A stretch of DNA of 64,000 nucleotides from positions 1,285,691 through 1,349,690 of the forward strand of contig NZ_JAIZZH010000001.1 of NCBI RefSeq assembly GCF_020421205.1, written 5' to 3'. The position numbers were made by a program, and so were the translations under genes. Source of the stretch: Hymenobacter pini (GTDB taxonomy: Bacteria; Bacteroidota; Bacteroidia; Cytophagales; Hymenobacteraceae). This document shows, in pieces, positions 60,883 to 64,000 of this stretch. Numbering within the stretch: the stretch's first letter is position 1; every line of letters starts with the position of its first letter. The notes below the pieces were generated by a model that worked only from the letters and a program-made list of their open reading frames with translations, had not been told where the DNA came from and made no database searches.

Positions 60883-61896
60883 TTACCACTTAATCAGGGC
60901 AGAGGCCCAGGTGAAGCCGGAGCCGAAAGCGGCCAGGCACACCAGGTCGCCGCGCTTGATGCGGCCTTCCTGCACGGCTTCGCTCAGGGCAATAGGCACG
61001 GAGGCCGCCGTGGTATTGCCGTAGCGCTGGATGTTGCTGTAGATTTTGCTGTCTGGCAAGCCCATTTTCTGCTGCACGTACTGGGTGATGCGCAGGTTAG
61101 CCTGGTGCGGAATCAGCATGTCGATGTCCTGGGACTGGTAGCCGTTCTGGTCGAGAGCTTCCTTGATTACCTGCGGGAACCGCACCACGGCATGCTTGAA
61201 CACGTTCTGCCCGTTCATGTAGGGGTACATGTCCAGCTCATTGGCCATCACATACTCTACCCGGTTGTTGCGGTTGGAGCCGGGCTCCTTTACAATCAGC
61301 TCCTCGGCGTGCTCGCCCTGGGCGTGCAGGTGCGTGCTCAGGATACCGTGACCTTCCTGGGTGCTGGGGCGCAGCACCACGGCCCCGGCGCCATCACCGA
61401 AAATCACCGAAACGGCCCGGCCGCGGGTGCTGATATCCAAGCCCGAGGAGTGAATCTCGGAGCCCACCACCAGCACGGTATCATACATGCCGGTTTTGAT
61501 GAACTGGTCGGCCATGCTGAGGGCGTACACGAAGCCCGAGCACTGGTTGCGCACATCGAAGGCCGGAATGGGAGCCTCAATACCCAACTCACGCTGCAGC
61601 AATACCCCCGAGCCCGGGAAGAAATAGTCGGGCGATAGAGTAGCAAATACAATCATTTGCACATCGTTGGGCGAAAGACCGGCCATTTCCAGCGCTTTGC
61701 GGGCTGCGTTGGCCCCCATATTGGCGGTGGTGTCTTTGCCTTCCTCAAACCAGCGCCGCTCCCGGATGCCGGTGCGTTCCTGGATCCACTCGTCGGTGGT
61801 GTCCATCAGGGTGGTCAGGTCAGCATTCGTGACTACGCGCTCAGGCACGTAGTGGCCAACGCCGGCAATTTCAGAGTGTCGGAGGGTGTTGTTCAT
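60883..61896 (-). CDS. fabH: 3-oxoacyl-ACP synthase III
   Basis: A 337-residue condensing enzyme that starts fatty-acid chains from an acyl-CoA and malonyl-ACP. The catalytic cysteine is C119 in RNQCSGF, with the His/Asn pair in IPHQANLRI and in NTTAASVPIALSEA near the C-terminus. The N-terminus MNNTLRHSEIAGVGHYVPER and the DTTDEWIQERTGIRERR motif are typical. The usual neighbours of fabH in other phyla (plsX, fabD) are absent here, so this may be an extra copy with specific substrate preference. A TACCTTCG box lies 45 bases upstream. Confidence 0.95.
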   Translation of the reverse strand: MNNTLRHSEIAGVGHYVPERVVTNADLTTLMDTTDEWIQERTGIRERRWFEEGKDTTANMGANAARKALEMAGLSPNDVQMIVFATLSPDYFFPGSGVLLQRELGIEAPIPAFDVRNQCSGFVYALSMADQFIKTGMYDTVLVVGSEIHSSGLDISTRGRAVSVIFGDGAGAVVLRPSTQEGHGILSTHLHAQGEHAEELIVKEPGSNRNNRVEYVMANELDMYPYMNGQNVFKHAVVRFPQVIKEALDQNGYQSQDIDMLIPHQANLRITQYVQQKMGLPDSKIYSNIQRYGNTTAASVPIALSEAVQEGRIKRGDLVCLAAFGSGFTWASALIKW

Positions 61897-61940
61897 CAGT
61901 AGGGGAATTTGCGGAGCAGGGCAGAGAAAAATAGGAGAGC

Positions 61941-61948
61941 CGAAGGTA
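61941..61948 (-). promoter_or_regulatory. Candidate -7 box TACCTTCG upstream of fabH
   Basis: TACCTTCG on the minus strand, near match to TAnnTTTG, 45 bases before the ATG at 61896. Confidence 0.25.
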
Positions 61949-61994
61949 GAAAAAATCGGGCCCCGCTCCGTAAACGGGCCGCAAAGGTCGGTAG

Positions 61995-63137
61995 TTACCG
62001 GATAGAATCCATGAGGTGAAGCAACTTTCCGGCTTCGGAGTTCCAGAGTGCCTCTTGCACCACGCCAGCGGGGTAAAACGTAGTGCCCTGCAGCTGAGTG
62101 GCAAAGTCATGAGCCGAAGGGTGCGCCGAGGCCTGAAAGTCGAAAGGCAGGCCCGCGCCGGCCGCCGCCACCGGAGCCGTCCACAAAGGATTGGGCGGAA
62201 CTACTACGGGTAAGCCGTTGGCTAAGTATTCGAACAGCTTAGTGGGCACGCACCGGGCCGTGCTGGGGTGCGGACGGTAGGGCAGCAACCCCAGGTGACT
62301 GTCCCGGATGGCTGCTACCACCTCGGTGTGAGGAACTAGCTCAGCCCCGCCAACAAGCCGCACTGCGCCCGAAGCCGCTGCAACAGCCGCGTGGAGTTTC
62401 GCCAGTAGGTCAGGCTGCTGGCAGGCCCCAATAATAGTGAGCCGGGCCCCGGGCCAAGCCTCCCGTAGCCACTGCGTAAACCGAATAGCCTCCCACACCC
62501 CATTCAGCTCCGAAATGGTACCGGAGTACAGCAACTCCAACGGCGCTGGTGACAAGGGCAGCCGCTGCCGGGGTGTTGCGGGCAGCTCCTCATAGGGTTG
62601 ATACTTGTTTTCAATGATGATGGCCCGGTGAGCAAAAGGCAACTCCTCGGCGTAGCTCCGCTCCGCCAGTATAATGCCGGCGGCCCGGCCGGTGGCCAAC
62701 GTTTCCAGCCTACGCACCAGACCTGCCAGCAGCCCCCGGGCCCAGGCCGGGTACACGGCCTGCGTGAGGATATTGAGGGCATAATTCTCGCGCACATCGT
62801 ACACGAAGTGGCGGCCGGAGCTTAATAGTTGCCACAGCACCGTAAGTGGCAGCAACTCGGGCGCATGTACGAATACCACCTGGGGCCGCAGCCGCCGCAG
62901 CAACTGCCAGTAGCGTACTTGCGCGGCCAGTCGGGCCCAGCTTAGCCGCCCGCCCTGCAATAGGACATGGGTATGCAGGTTGGCCGGTAGGTGAGCGAGT
63001 GCGGGTGCCCAGCGGCCGGCAACGTGCACCGCCGTGTCGACCCGCTCAGCTAGGGTACGGCCAAACTTTCCCAGCATCCGGGTATCATCCAGGGGCTTTA
63101 GCACGGAGGCCAGTAAAATGGTAGCGGCAGGCGGCAT
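61995..63137 (-). CDS. Glycosyltransferase (GT-B fold, family 4-like)
   Basis: A 380-residue glycosyltransferase. The N-terminal Rossmann-like half (VRYWQLLRRLRPQVVFVHAPELLPLTVLW) holds the usual acceptor-binding region; the C-terminal half contains LELLYSGTISELNGVWEAIRF (the NDP-sugar domain start), and the donor-site motif RCVPTKLFEYLANGLPVVVP. It lacks signal peptide or membrane helices apart from weak hydrophobic patches. It likely adds a sugar to a lipid or polysaccharide precursor on the cytoplasmic face. Product and donor are not readable. Divergent from dapD. Confidence 0.85.
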   Translation of the reverse strand: MPPAATILLASVLKPLDDTRMLGKFGRTLAERVDTAVHVAGRWAPALAHLPANLHTHVLLQGGRLSWARLAAQVRYWQLLRRLRPQVVFVHAPELLPLTVLWQLLSSGRHFVYDVRENYALNILTQAVYPAWARGLLAGLVRRLETLATGRAAGIILAERSYAEELPFAHRAIIIENKYQPYEELPATPRQRLPLSPAPLELLYSGTISELNGVWEAIRFTQWLREAWPGARLTIIGACQQPDLLAKLHAAVAAASGAVRLVGGAELVPHTEVVAAIRDSHLGLLPYRPHPSTARCVPTKLFEYLANGLPVVVPPNPLWTAPVAAAGAGLPFDFQASAHPSAHDFATQLQGTTFYPAGVVQEALWNSEAGKLLHLMDSIR

Positions 63138-63154
63138 ATTGGGTACGAAGATGG

Positions 63155-63162
63155 TACTTTTG
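63155..63162 (+). promoter_or_regulatory. Candidate -7 box TACTTTTG upstream of dapD
   Basis: Exact TAnnTTTG match, 100 bases before the dapD ATG at 63262. Confidence 0.25.
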
Positions 63163-63261
63163 CCGCACGAGTTGCCAGTTTTCGGTTGCCAGTCGGCAGC
63201 GACTTTCTGTTTCGACGGGTGGCTAACCCCAACTGACCTCTACAACCGACACTTCATTTTC

Positions 63262-64000
63262 ATGATTGAACTACAAACGCTCATCGAGGCTGCCTGGAAC
63301 GACCGGAGCCTGCTACAACAATCTGCCACCACCGAGGCCATCCAGCACGTAATTGAGGAGCTGGACAAAGGCCGCTTGCGCGTGGCCCAGCCCGGCGCTG
63401 CAGGTGCCGAGTGGCAGGTAAATGACTGGGTGAAGAAGGCCGTTATCCTGTACTTCCCCATCCGTCAGATGGAAACCATCGAAGTGGGCCCGTTCGAGTT
63501 CCGCGACAAAATGCGGCTAAAAACCAACTACGAGCAGCAAGGGGTACGCGTGGTGCCCCCTGCCGTAGCCCGCTACGGCGCTTACCTGGCGCCCGGCGTT
63601 ATCATGATGCCCAGCTACGTGAACATTGGCGCCTGGGTAGGCGAGGGCACAATGGTGGATACTTGGGCTACCGTAGGCTCCTGCGCCCAGATTGGGGCCG
63701 GCGTGCACCTGAGCGGGGGCGTGGGCATTGGCGGCGTGCTGGAGCCCGTGCAGGCCGCGCCGGTTATTGTAGAGGACGGGGCCTTTGTGGGCTCGCGCAG
63801 CATTCTGGTAGAAGGCTGCTTCGTGGGTAAAGAGGCTGTAATCGGGGCGGGGGTAACCATCACCGGCAGCACCCGCATTATCGACGTGACGGGTACCGAG
63901 CCCAAGGAGTACCGCGGCTATGTGCCGGCCCGCTCGGTAGTAATTCCTGGTTCGCTGCCCAAGCAGTTCCCGGCTGGGGAGTACCACGTGCCCTGCGCCC
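63262..64000 (+). CDS. dapD: Tetrahydrodipicolinate N-succinyltransferase, 3' end cut by window edge
   Basis: The first 246 residues of DapD, which transfers a succinyl group to tetrahydrodipicolinate in the succinylase branch of lysine and diaminopimelate synthesis. Start at ATG 63262 (MIELQTLIEAAWNDRSLL). The acyl-binding region FEFRDKMRLKTNYEQQGVRVVPPA is followed by left-handed parallel beta-helix hexapeptide repeats (GAYLAPGVIMMPSYVNIGAWVGEGTMVDTW). Together with dapA earlier in this window it shows that this organism makes DAP by acylated intermediates. The end lies beyond base 64000. Confidence 0.94.
   Translation, partial: MIELQTLIEAAWNDRSLLQQSATTEAIQHVIEELDKGRLRVAQPGAAGAEWQVNDWVKKAVILYFPIRQMETIEVGPFEFRDKMRLKTNYEQQGVRVVPPAVARYGAYLAPGVIMMPSYVNIGAWVGEGTMVDTWATVGSCAQIGAGVHLSGGVGIGGVLEPVQAAPVIVEDGAFVGSRSILVEGCFVGKEAVIGAGVTITGSTRIIDVTGTEPKEYRGYVPARSVVIPGSLPKQFPAGEYHVPCA

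Overview
The window looks like chromosome of a G+C-rich member of the Bacteroidota, most probably a Hymenobacter-like cytophagale. The evidence is: type IX secretion (T9SS) cargo with type A and type B C-terminal sorting domains, a PorE-like OmpA protein, a fused isobutyryl-CoA-mutase-type gene, start codons almost never preceded by Shine-Dalgarno sequences, and a recurrent -7 box of the TAnnTTTG class a few tens of bases before many starts. I see no rRNA, tRNA, CRISPR, integrase or transposase. Most of the window is ordinary core and envelope gene content, interspersed with palindromic repeats.

Left part (1-13.3 kb): a truncated apbE-like gene and a periplasmic thioredoxin-like gene, an M23 lipoprotein, HMG-CoA lyase, a LutA-type CCG iron-sulfur protein, dapA, a polysaccharide deacetylase lipoprotein, a membrane protein, a rhodanese, ligA, a DUF4920 protein, a DUF3108/TapB-like protein and two small translationally coupled genes. 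Middle (13.4-28.8 kb): a COX3-like protein, a large T9SS type-B protein, an M1 aminopeptidase with type-A domain, a DUF2147 protein, an NlpC/P60 hydrolase, an M61 peptidase, an S8 lipoprotein, kup, an FKBP and a very small secreted peptide. About 600 bp around 20.2 kb carry no convincing gene but contain many long-range complementary segments, so I call a candidate structured RNA there.

Right-middle (28.9-49.3 kb): ada with a PEP-mutase-like gene, an OmpA protein, an esterase, an aldo/keto reductase, a DoxX fusion, DUF305, a glucosidase lipoprotein, a lipoprotein penicillin-binding protein, icmF, an Uma2 protein and others. Two low-G+C patches flank icmF, and on either side of icmF lies an array of degenerate 21-bp tandem repeats followed immediately by a palindromic element. 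Right part (49.5-64 kb): lepA, folD, queE, the PorE-like gene, three tandem paralogues of a small secreted helical protein, gltA, mnmE, a DtxR-type regulator, fabH, a glycosyltransferase and the 5' part of dapD.

Functionally the genes fall into cell-envelope construction and secretion (M23, NlpC/P60, PBP, dapA/dapD, OmpA/PorE, T9SS cargo), acyl-CoA and central metabolism (HMG-CoA lyase, IcmF, citrate synthase, FabH), nucleic-acid maintenance and tRNA modification (LigA, Ada, MnmE, QueE, LepA), and a minority of unrecognised A+T-richer genes. The most interesting unexplained signals are the structured region at 20.2 kb, the paired 21-bp array plus palindrome composites, the 209-bp element with perfect 37-bp inverted ends at 2.9 kb, and repeat-like inserts read in frame inside icmF.
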